Assembly (NCBI GenBank): GCA_003349885.1
Contig: QFXC01000008.1
Span: 422,216-486,215 of the forward strand
DNA from: an endosymbiont of Galathealinum brachiosum
GTDB lineage: Bacteria > Pseudomonadota > Gammaproteobacteria > SZUA-229
DNA length: 64,000 nucleotides
Direction of reading: 5' to 3'
Shown: positions 44,823-54,078 of the stretch, piece by piece
Position numbering within the stretch: position 1 is the first letter of the stretch
How the letters are laid out: every line of letters starts with the position of its first letter
Program-made: the position numbers and the translations under genes
The notes under the pieces: model-generated
Database searches by the model: none
Told to the model about the DNA's origin: nothing
What the model saw: only the letters and a program-made list of their open reading frames with translations

Positions 44823-46174
44823 ACATTATCATCTTGTTTATCTTTATATTTTAACCAGAGCATTTCAGCTCGCGCCAGAACCTCTACAATTTGCACAACA
44901 ATTAATGGAACTGCAAAGTCTAACCAGATGCCATCTTTGAAAAGCAGCATACCTGCAGGTAATATTACAATTGCCGTTAACAAACCCGACACCAATGAAG
45001 CTGCAATCGGTGAAATAAAACTGTATAAGCAGGTAATAATTGATATCAGAATTATATTTACCAGCAATATCATCCAGGTTGACACCGGTTTTATATCACC
45101 ATAACTTATTAATGAGTGAAGTGAATTTAAAACAATAACAGATCCGGGCATTAAACCCAGAGGCGTAGAATATACATCCCTGCTACCGGGATAACTCGCG
45201 CCAATAATTACATTTCTGTTATTTACAATGGAAGCATCAACGCTTGAAGTTGAATTAGCGATTATACCTGCAGATAATGCAGTAAACAGGGGAACGCTAA
45301 CTTCATTACCGTTTTGAACAACGGACGTATAGGGGTACGCATAATCACCCTGATAGGACCATGGCATTTCATAAATTATGCGTTTGAGCACTTTATCACT
45401 ATTTAAATTTACAGTTGCATCACCAAACTTTATGCTATCTGATACCAAACCTTGCCACTCTTTACAGTTATCAGGAAGAAAACCTGATAACTTTTTATAG
45501 ATGACACCCGTGTCTGTTTCGTTCTTTAATGCGTATGCCAATAACTGAGCAGATGGAATAATAACAGGCGTATTATTGAAACAGGTTTTTTCAACAAGCC
45601 TCCAGCGTCTCACCGTCATGTCAGTATCGAGCTCAAATAAAGGAGATGTCCAGTGTATATAATCCGAAGAAGAAACAATCTCATCTAATTCAGAGCTTCG
45701 CTGAAGTCGGTATTGAGGAGACTCACCATCAATTCGTTCTTTAAAGGTTTTCATCAGGAAAACATGCTGTGATTTACTAGTGCTCAGATATTCAGCCAGA
45801 CTTACAAAATATTTTGATAACTCCGTTGAGTCTCTCTCACTTGTTACACTTACATCAATATCAACGATTGTAATAACAGCCCCACCTTTAACGGAATAAT
45901 TGATAAGTTTTATCAATTTATCGTGAGGCGTTAACACTGGCTCATCCCATGATCGATACGTTTTACTATCTATATCCAGCATCACATATGGTGTAATACC
46001 ATCAGGCACAGAGGTACCTGCGGAAATCTGCATCATGAAATCCATGCCTATTTCCTGTTGAGCTTTTACAAGCGATAAATCTTTATTGTATTGCATCAAA
46101 ATTACCAGAAAAATCCCAATTAGAATGTTTCTGGTAATCGATTTAAAGTTTAGATTATCAAAATTAATAGACAT
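44819..46174 (-). CDS. CHASE2-domain membrane sensor without output domain
   Basis: A 451-residue membrane protein. One N-terminal helix (about 14-30) leads into a large periplasmic CHASE2 domain (about 40-340): VMLDIDSKTYRSW, KLINYSVKGGAVITIVDIDVS, NRNVIIGASYPGSRDVYSTP. Three helices follow (about 358-435), as in CHASE2 cyclases and kinases. The protein then ends after about 15 cytoplasmic residues, so no cyclase or kinase domain is attached. Its signal must pass to a partner, most likely through the membrane helices to the neighbouring membrane protein (inference). Confidence 0.8.
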   Translation of the reverse strand: MSINFDNLNFKSITRNILIGIFLVILMQYNKDLSLVKAQQEIGMDFMMQISAGTSVPDGITPYVMLDIDSKTYRSWDEPVLTPHDKLIKLINYSVKGGAVITIVDIDVSVTSERDSTELSKYFVSLAEYLSTSKSQHVFLMKTFKERIDGESPQYRLQRSSELDEIVSSSDYIHWTSPLFELDTDMTVRRWRLVEKTCFNNTPVIIPSAQLLAYALKNETDTGVIYKKLSGFLPDNCKEWQGLVSDSIKFGDATVNLNSDKVLKRIIYEMPWSYQGDYAYPYTSVVQNGNEVSVPLFTALSAGIIANSTSSVDASIVNNRNVIIGASYPGSRDVYSTPLGLMPGSVIVLNSLHSLISYGDIKPVSTWMILLVNIILISIITCLYSFISPIAASLVSGLLTAIVILPAGMLLFKDGIWLDFAVPLIVVQIVEVLARAEMLWLKYKDKQDDNV

Positions 46175-46216
46175 AACTTAAAATATTACGTTTCTTACTA
46201 AATACATGTAAATACT

Positions 46217-46825
46217 CTACTTCCTGATCTTTAACACTAATACACCGTTTTCCGGCACAAACAACTGTATATCTGATAACAGTTTAATAAGGTCTTTATT
46301 AGCGCCTTCATTTATCTTAGACACTACGACTATTTCTAACTCTGTTTTTGTAACATTAACACTCAGTCCATTACTTTCAAGAACAGTCTTAAGTGCAGCA
46401 GCATAAGCCTCAGGGTCTGAAACCGTTCTTACCTGCCCTTCACTGATATCACGCATAACCATATAATCTTCATTCAGTAAAACCTGAATAGCCATATCGT
46501 TCGTATTAGATGGCGAAAAGATTAATTGAATACTCACAAAGGCCAGTAAGACTGAAGCAACCAGACTAAGAGCAATTGTTTTTCTGTGTTTTGTCAAACC
46601 TGACTCTAACAGGCCTTCTTTACGCATACGAAATAATAATCTCTGTAATTCTTCATCACTGGAAGATTCCAGATCATCTTCTTTCACAGAATCAAGAATA
46701 CTTTCTCTAAGAGCCCGAGCATCAGCATTCTTTTCAATATCAGACGCATCAACAGACCTGCCTGTTAATACATCCCACCACTCATCTGGTCTGTCTTTGT
46801 CTGATATGTTTTTATTGTCTGTCAC
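46217..46825 (-). CDS. Single-pass membrane protein, probable anti-sigma factor
   Basis: A 202-residue protein starting with GTG. An acidic cytoplasmic part (1-80, with DEWWDVLTGRSVDASDIEKN and SSSDEELQRLLFRMRKEG) is followed by one membrane helix (84-103) and a periplasmic domain (about 108-202). This layout and its place 27 bases behind the sigma gene are those of anti-sigma factors. No zinc motif (HxxxCxxC) is seen, and no ASD signature is certain, so the role is inferred. It would hold the sigma factor at the membrane until a signal arrives. Confidence 0.6.
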   Translation of the reverse strand: MTDNKNISDKDRPDEWWDVLTGRSVDASDIEKNADARALRESILDSVKEDDLESSSDEELQRLLFRMRKEGLLESGLTKHRKTIALSLVASVLLAFVSIQLIFSPSNTNDMAIQVLLNEDYMVMRDISEGQVRTVSDPEAYAAALKTVLESNGLSVNVTKTELEIVVVSKINEGANKDLIKLLSDIQLFVPENGVLVLKIRK

Positions 46826-46852
46826 AGTTTAATTAACCCAATAGTCCAGGCA

Positions 46853-47410
46853 TTACAGATAGTCTTTACAAGGCTGCAGATATACATTGAATCTTTTTTT
46901 GCACTGAGAAATATACTCTCTGGTAGCACCTAACGTACGCCCAATAAATTTTGCAAGCTCATCAGATGACCAACCCTCTATTGTAGCCAGTCGAACAACC
47001 TCTGCCCGGTCATGATGGTCTTTTGAAAAATCATCCAGAGCCTGAGTCACACAGTCTTCCAGTGTTCCAGGGGTATTTGTAAGATGACTCACTTCAATAT
47101 CATCAATATCCGTTTCTTCCTGTATTTGAAACTTATGACTCGGATTTTGAAAAAATGTCAGCATGGTATTTCGTGCAACCGTCCATAACCAGTTTTTAAG
47201 GGGACAATCTCCCCTGTAACCACTTATGCCCCGAACGATATTGACAAAGGTGTTCTGAACAATATCTTCAACATTCGGTTCTGTTATTCTGTTGCGTCGA
47301 AAATATCGGGAGAACTGCGGGGAATAGTGCTTAAATAGAAGGGTAATTGCACGCTGCCTATGTTTGCCGCCCTGTTTAATTGCCTCAACAAAATCCTGAT
47401 CTTTTTCCAC
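46853..47410 (-). CDS. ECF-type sigma-70 family RNA polymerase sigma factor
   Basis: A 185-residue protein, starting with GTG. Region 2 reads LFKHYSPQFSRYFRRNRIT, then VEDIVQNTFVNIVRGI and CPLKNWLWTVARNTM; region 4 is WSSDELAKFIGRTLGATREY followed by ISQCKKRF. Regions 1 and 3 are absent, as in ECF sigma factors. It begins an operon whose other members are membrane or exported proteins. It faces the large caspase gene across 268 bases. I infer that it directs transcription of itself and of the caspase genes. Confidence 0.88.
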   Translation of the reverse strand: MEKDQDFVEAIKQGGKHRQRAITLLFKHYSPQFSRYFRRNRITEPNVEDIVQNTFVNIVRGISGYRGDCPLKNWLWTVARNTMLTFFQNPSHKFQIQEETDIDDIEVSHLTNTPGTLEDCVTQALDDFSKDHHDRAEVVRLATIEGWSSDELAKFIGRTLGATREYISQCKKRFNVYLQPCKDYL

Positions 47411-47678
47411 TAAACCACTCTATATTACGAAACACTAATTAAAAAATAAATTCTTTATACTGATCATAGCGGTATATATGATAACAACAATTATTATGAT
47501 ATAACGATAATTCAGGTCTTATAATAGTTGTTTTTCACAGCAGCATCAATGATATAGACTTAACAGGATACAATACAATAGATCTAAACATACTAATCGT
47601 TAATAATATAATCGGAATATAACCCTAAAACGATTAACTAGAAAATTATAAGCTGCTGGTACAGGACACAATTTTTAT
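47411..47678. promoter_or_regulatory. Divergent promoter region, sigma-factor operon and WD40-caspase gene
   Basis: An AT-rich region of 268 bases between two divergent starts. A GGAAT followed 12 bases later by CGATT (about 47616-47637) faces the caspase gene and faintly resembles an ECF promoter, but the match is weak. No palindrome of note. The promoter of the sigma gene is not recognisable. Confidence 0.35.
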
Positions 47679-50600
47679 ATGCAAAACCCATCATTAACCT
47701 TAGCACATAAGTTAATTCTTATCGTTTCATCCTGTATAGCTTTTATCACATCAAGTCAGGCCGTTACCATCCCCCGCTTTGATTTACCTTCAGGTGAATC
47801 AGTTATCATTACAAACAACTACATACACAATGAACGAGGGCGACGAACTAAAGAAGAACAAATGGTCAAGCATAGTGAATCTGTGTGGGTTAGATACTGG
47901 GCACATATTCCTGAAGAAAAAAGGATAACTGAGCATGATGAGTGGTCTCTTTTAATTCCTATGAGCAAAACAACCAGTGAACCAAGGGCTAACCCAAAAA
48001 AGGCCTATAAAGATGATAAGTTACATAAAGTTATGGTGCGATATTACTTTAATGATGATCAGATTATTATAGAGCCCATAGACGAGACTAAAACATCAAC
48101 CCTGACTGAAGAACAAAAAAAATCGATCACTTCAATAGCCACAGGAAACTCATACTTTGAGTCTATTGTATCTCTAATATCAACTCGTGATTATCCATTA
48201 AATAAAGATATTGAACTGGAAACTGAATTAGTATCAAAATACCTTTTTGGGTTCAAAGGTACAATCAAATTAAATGCTGTTCGATTAATGTGGGAAAAGG
48301 AAGTCGTTGAATTTGTCGCTAATACCACGTACAAAGCGGGAAAAACATTAGGTCACTGCAAATATACATTCTGGGTTATAAAGGAAAACGGTAGACCGGT
48401 AAACTTCACCGCTGAATGTAATGCAGATACGCAATCAGATGATATTAAGTATCATCGAACAGAGTACATATCGAGAGCTTATAGTTACCCCCAATACCCT
48501 ATAAGCACAATATCACCCCGCCCACTTCCTGCACTACAGCCAAGTGGTGAAATTAAAGGAATGAAATTCTCAGACGAACTCGGTCAATTAATATTTCTCA
48601 CCGAAGAGCGCGGCACCAACACAAGCTGGTTAACATTCTGGGATTTAAATCAGAGAAAAACATTAAACACGATAGAAGCTGTTGGCGACAAATTACTATT
48701 ATCAGATAATGAAAAAGTAATAAATGTTCTTTCTCAGGATTCCAGATTAATGAAGTCCTGGTTAAAACTAAGTCGTAAATACCAGACATTTGGAGGCGTT
48801 AATAATATAGACCTCGACACTGATCGAAAAATTAAAAGTAGCGATATAATCGGCTTATACCCAATAACCTTAAATAACCAATATGAAATAGAAATCTGGA
48901 ACCCGGGTTATAATACTTTAAGTCGAAAAAAACTGAAACATTCAACACCTGTACTTTTATCAATTGCCCCTGATGGCAGAATGGTCACCATTGACAATCA
49001 AAACAAACTATACATTCATCACATCAGTATTGATACAGATGGCTGCAAAACAGATTTTAATACCAGTTATTGCAATCAGGTTAACGTAGAACTTGATGAA
49101 TCTGACAAACCCATACAAATTGAAACCAACATACAAAAATTACACTTAAATAAAGATAAAGCCACGATTAAAAAAATACAAATACACCCTGATGAACCTG
49201 TTGTAGCATATTGTTCAAACTCACCCGCAGTTTGCGGAATAGTAAACTATAAGACGAACACGAACTATCATTTACCCTATACTAGCAATGTCGATTTTAT
49301 TGAAGATAAAAAAGTTTTAACCGATATCGGTACGTATGATTTAACAGGAAACCCAATAGATCAACATGAATTTAGACTCGCTTATATGCCCGGATCCTCT
49401 GTATCTAAAAAACACAACCTGATCTTCAACCAGGACTATAGAGAAGAACATATTACAGACCGAAAAATTATTATACGCGATAAAGATAATGGAAAAACAA
49501 TAGACACCATTAAGAGAAAAACCTTTCCTATAAACAACATCACAAAAGAATCAGAAAAAAATATTATTTTCACAACGGGATCCTACAACAACCCCAAAAC
49601 ATATGTTCTGGATCTTGATCAGTTACAGGTAACTGACCTCCCCCTTGAGGTACCTGTAAAAAAAATAAATATATCAAGTTCAGGCTGGGTAATAGCTGAA
49701 CTTAATGGTTTTAGCTTTCTTTTTAATACGGCCGACCCACAGAGCAACATTCCACTTGAATTTAAAATAAATGATTATGTCTTTTTAGAAAAATATTTTA
49801 TTTATGCCCGTGATAATAAAATATTTCAGATAAATTTGAACAATAAAAAAACCAGAGAACTTTACCAGTTTGACTCGAATGTACATGAAATTGAGGTATT
49901 TGATGAAACAGGTATTCAACTAGTAGCCCGACTGAACAAAGGTATATTTTCATTACCCCATAACAACAAAACTCTGGACCTTCCGTATTATAACGCATCT
50001 GCAAAGAACTCTATTTTATTTGATAGAAATTCAAATACCTTTTTTGTTTCTGGGCTACGAGGCAACACCCCTTATTTCAACGCTAATATAGAAGTTATTC
50101 AGCAGTTTTCTATTATGGGGGATGAAATAAATGAAATGATGCCAATATGGGCAGACAATAATGTAATAGCCAGCTCGGAAAACGGAGAGCTCTGGAGCGG
50201 CACAAGCTCAGGTAAAATAATCATACGCGACATAAGCTCTGGCCTGATTAAAGAAGAAATTTATGCTCATGATGGAAAGATAACAAACATTTTATCCCTA
50301 AACAAAAACACCATGGTTACCGCTGCAACAGATGGCACAATAAAACTATGGAGACTCGATATAACAAACGGCATGTTTAAACACAGTGAACAGGGCAATC
50401 TATACCAGTTTTATATAGAAAACGACATAGGTAAACGACAACCAAAACTTATATCAACTGTTACTGTTGATATAAATGGCGAATTCATTATTAACTCGCC
50501 AGACGGTTACTACTGGTCCACACCTAAAGCATTACATCAATCCAGCTTCTTAAATGGCGATGAAATATTTGATTATACTCAATATGATTTCTGGTTAAAT

Positions 50601-51830
50601 CGACCGGATATTATTTTAGAACGTCTTGGTACTGGTGATGAAACTTCCAGAAATTTATGGCGCAAAATGGTTGCTTTTCGTAAAGCACGTCACCCGAACA
50701 AACCAGAAGTCATACCTACAAACCAAAACGCCCCTGAGTTTTCTCTAAGCGGCCCGGACAATACCATCAATCAGGGTAAAATTAAGCTAACTTACTCTTT
50801 AAATAACATACCCGCAAATGCAGAAGATAATTCTATTTTACATATACTCGTTAATCAAATACCTGTATACGGCACACAGGGAAAAAACATTAATAAGTCA
50901 GAAGGTACAATAGACTTAAGCCTTACCCCCGGTATTAACAAAATAAAAGCTTATGTAGTGAACACTCAGGGCATGCAGTCTGAATCACAATTTCTTACGT
51001 ATAACATGCCAGAAACAGAAATAAAACCTGACCTTTATGTACTAACCATCGGTGTCTCTGATTATATTAATGACGAACTTGACCTTAATTATGCCAGCAA
51101 AGATGCTAATGATATTAAACAATTATTTAGTAATAGCACGCAGTTTAACAAAATAACCACGAAGAGAATTCTGGATAAAGATGTCACAGTAGATACCATT
51201 ATCAAGGCGAAAAACTTCCTGATGAAAAGCAAACCATCAGATAACGTAATCGTGTTTTTTGCAGGACATGGATTCCTGGATAAAGAAGACAATTATTATT
51301 TCGGTACAACTGACATTGATCCATTTAGCCCACAGAAAAATGGCCTGCCCTATTCTCAGGTAACGAGTTTATTAGATGGTATTCCCTCCAGAAAAAAACT
51401 TCTTATGCTTGATACCTGTCACTCAGGCGAGGTAACCCAGGTTGCTTCAAACACAAACCTGCCTGAAGGCGTAAAAGCCAGGGGCATTAAGAGACAGAAG
51501 TCTCAACGTAAAAACCGGGATCTTAATGTTTCTTTTGAATTATTACAAAAATCATTTGTAGACTTACGTTCATCAACAGGCACAATTGTTATCAGCGCAG
51601 CTGGTGGACAGGAATATGCATTTGAAAGGTCGAACATTAAAAATGGTGTTTTTACTGCCACTGTAATTAAAGCATTAAGAGACAAAGCAGCTGATACTGA
51701 TAAAGATGGTAATGTATCAATATCTGAGCTAAGAAATTATACCTATAATGAAGTTTCCCGCTTGACCAATGGAAAACAGAAACCTACAACACGTAACAAC
51801 AATCTAGATCAGGACTTTTCCATATATTAA
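47679..51830 (+). CDS. Giant exported caspase-family protein with WD40-like region
   Basis: A 1383-residue protein with a signal peptide (to about 28, ITSSQA). After an N-terminal unknown region come WD40-like blades (about 270-930), the clearest being HDGKITNILSLNKNTMVTAA followed by TDGTIKLWRL. Then an Ig-like stretch and a C-terminal caspase domain (about 1120-1383). The catalytic pair is H1197 (FFAGHGF) and C1247 (LMLDTCHSGE). A perfect EF-hand loop DTDKDGNVSISE lies near the end and may give calcium control. The signal peptide places it in the periplasm or outside. It faces the sigma-factor operon and ends 20 bases from a second caspase gene on the other strand. Confidence 0.88.
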   Translation: MQNPSLTLAHKLILIVSSCIAFITSSQAVTIPRFDLPSGESVIITNNYIHNERGRRTKEEQMVKHSESVWVRYWAHIPEEKRITEHDEWSLLIPMSKTTSEPRANPKKAYKDDKLHKVMVRYYFNDDQIIIEPIDETKTSTLTEEQKKSITSIATGNSYFESIVSLISTRDYPLNKDIELETELVSKYLFGFKGTIKLNAVRLMWEKEVVEFVANTTYKAGKTLGHCKYTFWVIKENGRPVNFTAECNADTQSDDIKYHRTEYISRAYSYPQYPISTISPRPLPALQPSGEIKGMKFSDELGQLIFLTEERGTNTSWLTFWDLNQRKTLNTIEAVGDKLLLSDNEKVINVLSQDSRLMKSWLKLSRKYQTFGGVNNIDLDTDRKIKSSDIIGLYPITLNNQYEIEIWNPGYNTLSRKKLKHSTPVLLSIAPDGRMVTIDNQNKLYIHHISIDTDGCKTDFNTSYCNQVNVELDESDKPIQIETNIQKLHLNKDKATIKKIQIHPDEPVVAYCSNSPAVCGIVNYKTNTNYHLPYTSNVDFIEDKKVLTDIGTYDLTGNPIDQHEFRLAYMPGSSVSKKHNLIFNQDYREEHITDRKIIIRDKDNGKTIDTIKRKTFPINNITKESEKNIIFTTGSYNNPKTYVLDLDQLQVTDLPLEVPVKKINISSSGWVIAELNGFSFLFNTADPQSNIPLEFKINDYVFLEKYFIYARDNKIFQINLNNKKTRELYQFDSNVHEIEVFDETGIQLVARLNKGIFSLPHNNKTLDLPYYNASAKNSILFDRNSNTFFVSGLRGNTPYFNANIEVIQQFSIMGDEINEMMPIWADNNVIASSENGELWSGTSSGKIIIRDISSGLIKEEIYAHDGKITNILSLNKNTMVTAATDGTIKLWRLDITNGMFKHSEQGNLYQFYIENDIGKRQPKLISTVTVDINGEFIINSPDGYYWSTPKALHQSSFLNGDEIFDYTQYDFWLNRPDIILERLGTGDETSRNLWRKMVAFRKARHPNKPEVIPTNQNAPEFSLSGPDNTINQGKIKLTYSLNNIPANAEDNSILHILVNQIPVYGTQGKNINKSEGTIDLSLTPGINKIKAYVVNTQGMQSESQFLTYNMPETEIKPDLYVLTIGVSDYINDELDLNYASKDANDIKQLFSNSTQFNKITTKRILDKDVTVDTIIKAKNFLMKSKPSDNVIVFFAGHGFLDKEDNYYFGTTDIDPFSPQKNGLPYSQVTSLLDGIPSRKKLLMLDTCHSGEVTQVASNTNLPEGVKARGIKRQKSQRKNRDLNVSFELLQKSFVDLRSSTGTIVISAAGGQEYAFERSNIKNGVFTATVIKALRDKAADTDKDGNVSISELRNYTYNEVSRLTNGKQKPTTRNNNLDQDFSIY

Positions 51831-51850
51831 ACATATGCACGTATTATGTA

Positions 51851-54019
51851 TTAATGCGCTGTAACCCAGCTATAAACAGTCATAGTACCGCGCTGTAAGT
51901 TATCCGCCGGGTCTCTACTAATTCCACGCGTATTATTTTTCCCAAAACCAGCCTGCTCAAACAAACCATGTAATGGTGAAACTGTACCTCGAGTTCTCTC
52001 GAGGGCTGACTGGGTAAGGAAAGTAAAATCTGAAGAAGGAGAACTGGGTTCAGCCTGTACTGCAATCATAATTAACCGCTCTAGTCCTCTTGAGGAACTG
52101 GCATCAATACTAAAACCGGGCACAACTAATGCTTTACCCGCTTCAATACGATTTATTTCATTAGCCTCATACGGGTAAACTGTTTCAATTCCGTAATCAC
52201 TACTGACAAACAATAAAGTAACATCAACAGGCACTTTAAAAGTATTTGTAATTTCTAGTGCAACTTTATCACCCGTCCTGAGCGTAGGCATAGTGCTGCT
52301 ATCAAAAATTTCTGTTTCATCGCTCTTACGGTGACTCACAGTTACCCTTAACTCAACCTGCCCTGCACCCTGTTTTACTTTACCTAACTGCGTAGACAAT
52401 CGCATTAGATTGGTAACTCTTGCGACACGAGAAAGATTAACTAATAACTGAGATTTAAAGTCTTTATCTTCTATGGAAATAGATGGTGTATCAAGAACAT
52501 GCGATTTATCAAACAGAGCAGATGGTAATAACATAAATACACGATCTCTATATTGATAAATCCGCAGATCAGCATCTTCTTTCTCAGTTACCCAGTTTAA
52601 TTGTAACCCCGTATTTTTATCATTTTTAAACTCATCTAGTACCGTTTTAAGAGCCTTACCAGGCTCATCGGGTAAAGCCACGGTTAGCTTCATCGATATG
52701 GCCGGTACCGCCATTCTTAAATATGCACCAGCTGGAATATCTTTACGACTTAATGCTTTTTTTCCATTATGCTCAATTGCAACAACCGAACTTTTCAATA
52801 CTCCAGACTTATTAACATTAACATAACCTAAAACTTCTTCATCTTTAGAAGTAGGTCCGGGATAAACTGCCAGAATAGAATTCTCATTTACATTATGTAA
52901 AGTACCAGCCGTTAAAGTTAATTTTTTAGACTCTTTTTTAAGTCTCCACTGTTTAACTTCTGAGACAGATTCTGAACCAAAAACAACCGCATCCAGATCT
53001 GAACCTTCAAATAATGGTGTTGGGCTATTACGATTAAATGCACTGTATCGATTTAGTATTTCCTGTGATGCCTGTCGATAAGTAATACCCTGATTTTGCG
53101 CAATAACAGACATTAAAATGTAGGTAAATAAACCATGCGTCTGACGATCAATATGCCCTCTTGGCAAACGCATTTCAGGTGTGGTTTCTGTTGTTTGAGC
53201 CGCATAAAATGCAACTAGACCACCGCGTTTGTCTCCATCATTAGCAATAACATTATCCAGTGGTAATTCAGATTTTGGTGCACCTCTAGTTTTTACTACC
53301 TGCTTTTCAGCTTTATCGATTTCGGATACGGGTATACCTAGATCCATGGGTGATATACGACGATCTTTTTCTTCAATATTAATAGCGCGTGTCATCGTGC
53401 CTGAGTGACAGCTATCAAACACAATCCAGACAAATGCACCCTTATCACGAATAGCTGCTATTTTTTCTCCTACGACATCATCAACAAGTGCATTTTTAAC
53501 CGCACCGATTTCATAACTCCAGTTTTCAATATCAGCTGGTAGAAATATTTCATCCATACCATCAGCTTCTGCGTCTAACCCCGCATTTGATTTAGCCGGC
53601 TGCTGAGAGCCATGGCCAGCAAAATGTATATACACGAAGTCTCCGGTGGACACCTTATCAGCCAACTGATCGAATCCACCTGTTATGGCAGATAACGTTG
53701 GCGTTATTGCTCCTTCTATATCATCCGCATCGGCTAGTACTGTTATATTATTTTGAGAAAAACCATTCTCAATCAACGAAGCATGAACAAGTTCAGCATC
53801 ATGCTCGGGGCCAACGAGTTGCATATGTTTCTTAAGGTTTGGGTATTTCGATACACTAACTAATAAAGCGTAACGGTTTCCGGTGATTTTTTTATCCGTA
53901 TTTTTTTCAAGATTTTTTGCCGAAACAGATAAACTCAAAAACATCAGAGAAATTGAACATAAAAGCAATGACCATTGGTTACCCAATTTGCACTTACCAT
54001 ATTTAGAATTTGAAAACAT
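51851..54019 (-). CDS. Exported caspase-family protease with DUF4384-type C-terminus
   Basis: A 722-residue protein with signal peptide (ending near LSVSAK). The caspase domain is N-terminal (about 48-350): NRYALLVSVSKYP, H136 in YIHFAGHGSQQ, C204 in VFDSCHSGT. An activation-loop-like basic patch (KQVVKTRGAPKSE) lies after the cysteine. The C-terminal half contains a DUF4384-like region (LRTGDKVALEITNTFKVPVD, YPYEANEINRIEAGK). This layout is known in bacterial metacaspase-like proteins. AAGGTAG precedes the ATG. It is the last gene of a five-gene operon running toward the first caspase gene. Confidence 0.88.
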   Translation of the reverse strand: MFSNSKYGKCKLGNQWSLLLCSISLMFLSLSVSAKNLEKNTDKKITGNRYALLVSVSKYPNLKKHMQLVGPEHDAELVHASLIENGFSQNNITVLADADDIEGAITPTLSAITGGFDQLADKVSTGDFVYIHFAGHGSQQPAKSNAGLDAEADGMDEIFLPADIENWSYEIGAVKNALVDDVVGEKIAAIRDKGAFVWIVFDSCHSGTMTRAINIEEKDRRISPMDLGIPVSEIDKAEKQVVKTRGAPKSELPLDNVIANDGDKRGGLVAFYAAQTTETTPEMRLPRGHIDRQTHGLFTYILMSVIAQNQGITYRQASQEILNRYSAFNRNSPTPLFEGSDLDAVVFGSESVSEVKQWRLKKESKKLTLTAGTLHNVNENSILAVYPGPTSKDEEVLGYVNVNKSGVLKSSVVAIEHNGKKALSRKDIPAGAYLRMAVPAISMKLTVALPDEPGKALKTVLDEFKNDKNTGLQLNWVTEKEDADLRIYQYRDRVFMLLPSALFDKSHVLDTPSISIEDKDFKSQLLVNLSRVARVTNLMRLSTQLGKVKQGAGQVELRVTVSHRKSDETEIFDSSTMPTLRTGDKVALEITNTFKVPVDVTLLFVSSDYGIETVYPYEANEINRIEAGKALVVPGFSIDASSSRGLERLIMIAVQAEPSSPSSDFTFLTQSALERTRGTVSPLHGLFEQAGFGKNNTRGISRDPADNLQRGTMTVYSWVTAH

Positions 54020-54078
54020 ATAACTACCTTTAGCAATAACTCTTATAACAATATCCGTACAAAAACATATAGAAAAAA

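Noticed and set aside
47616..47637. ECF promoter before the 1383-residue caspase gene
   Set aside because: GGAAT and CGATT match only loosely and the same pair is not seen before the sigma gene or the protease operon, so it is mentioned but not called as a promoter.
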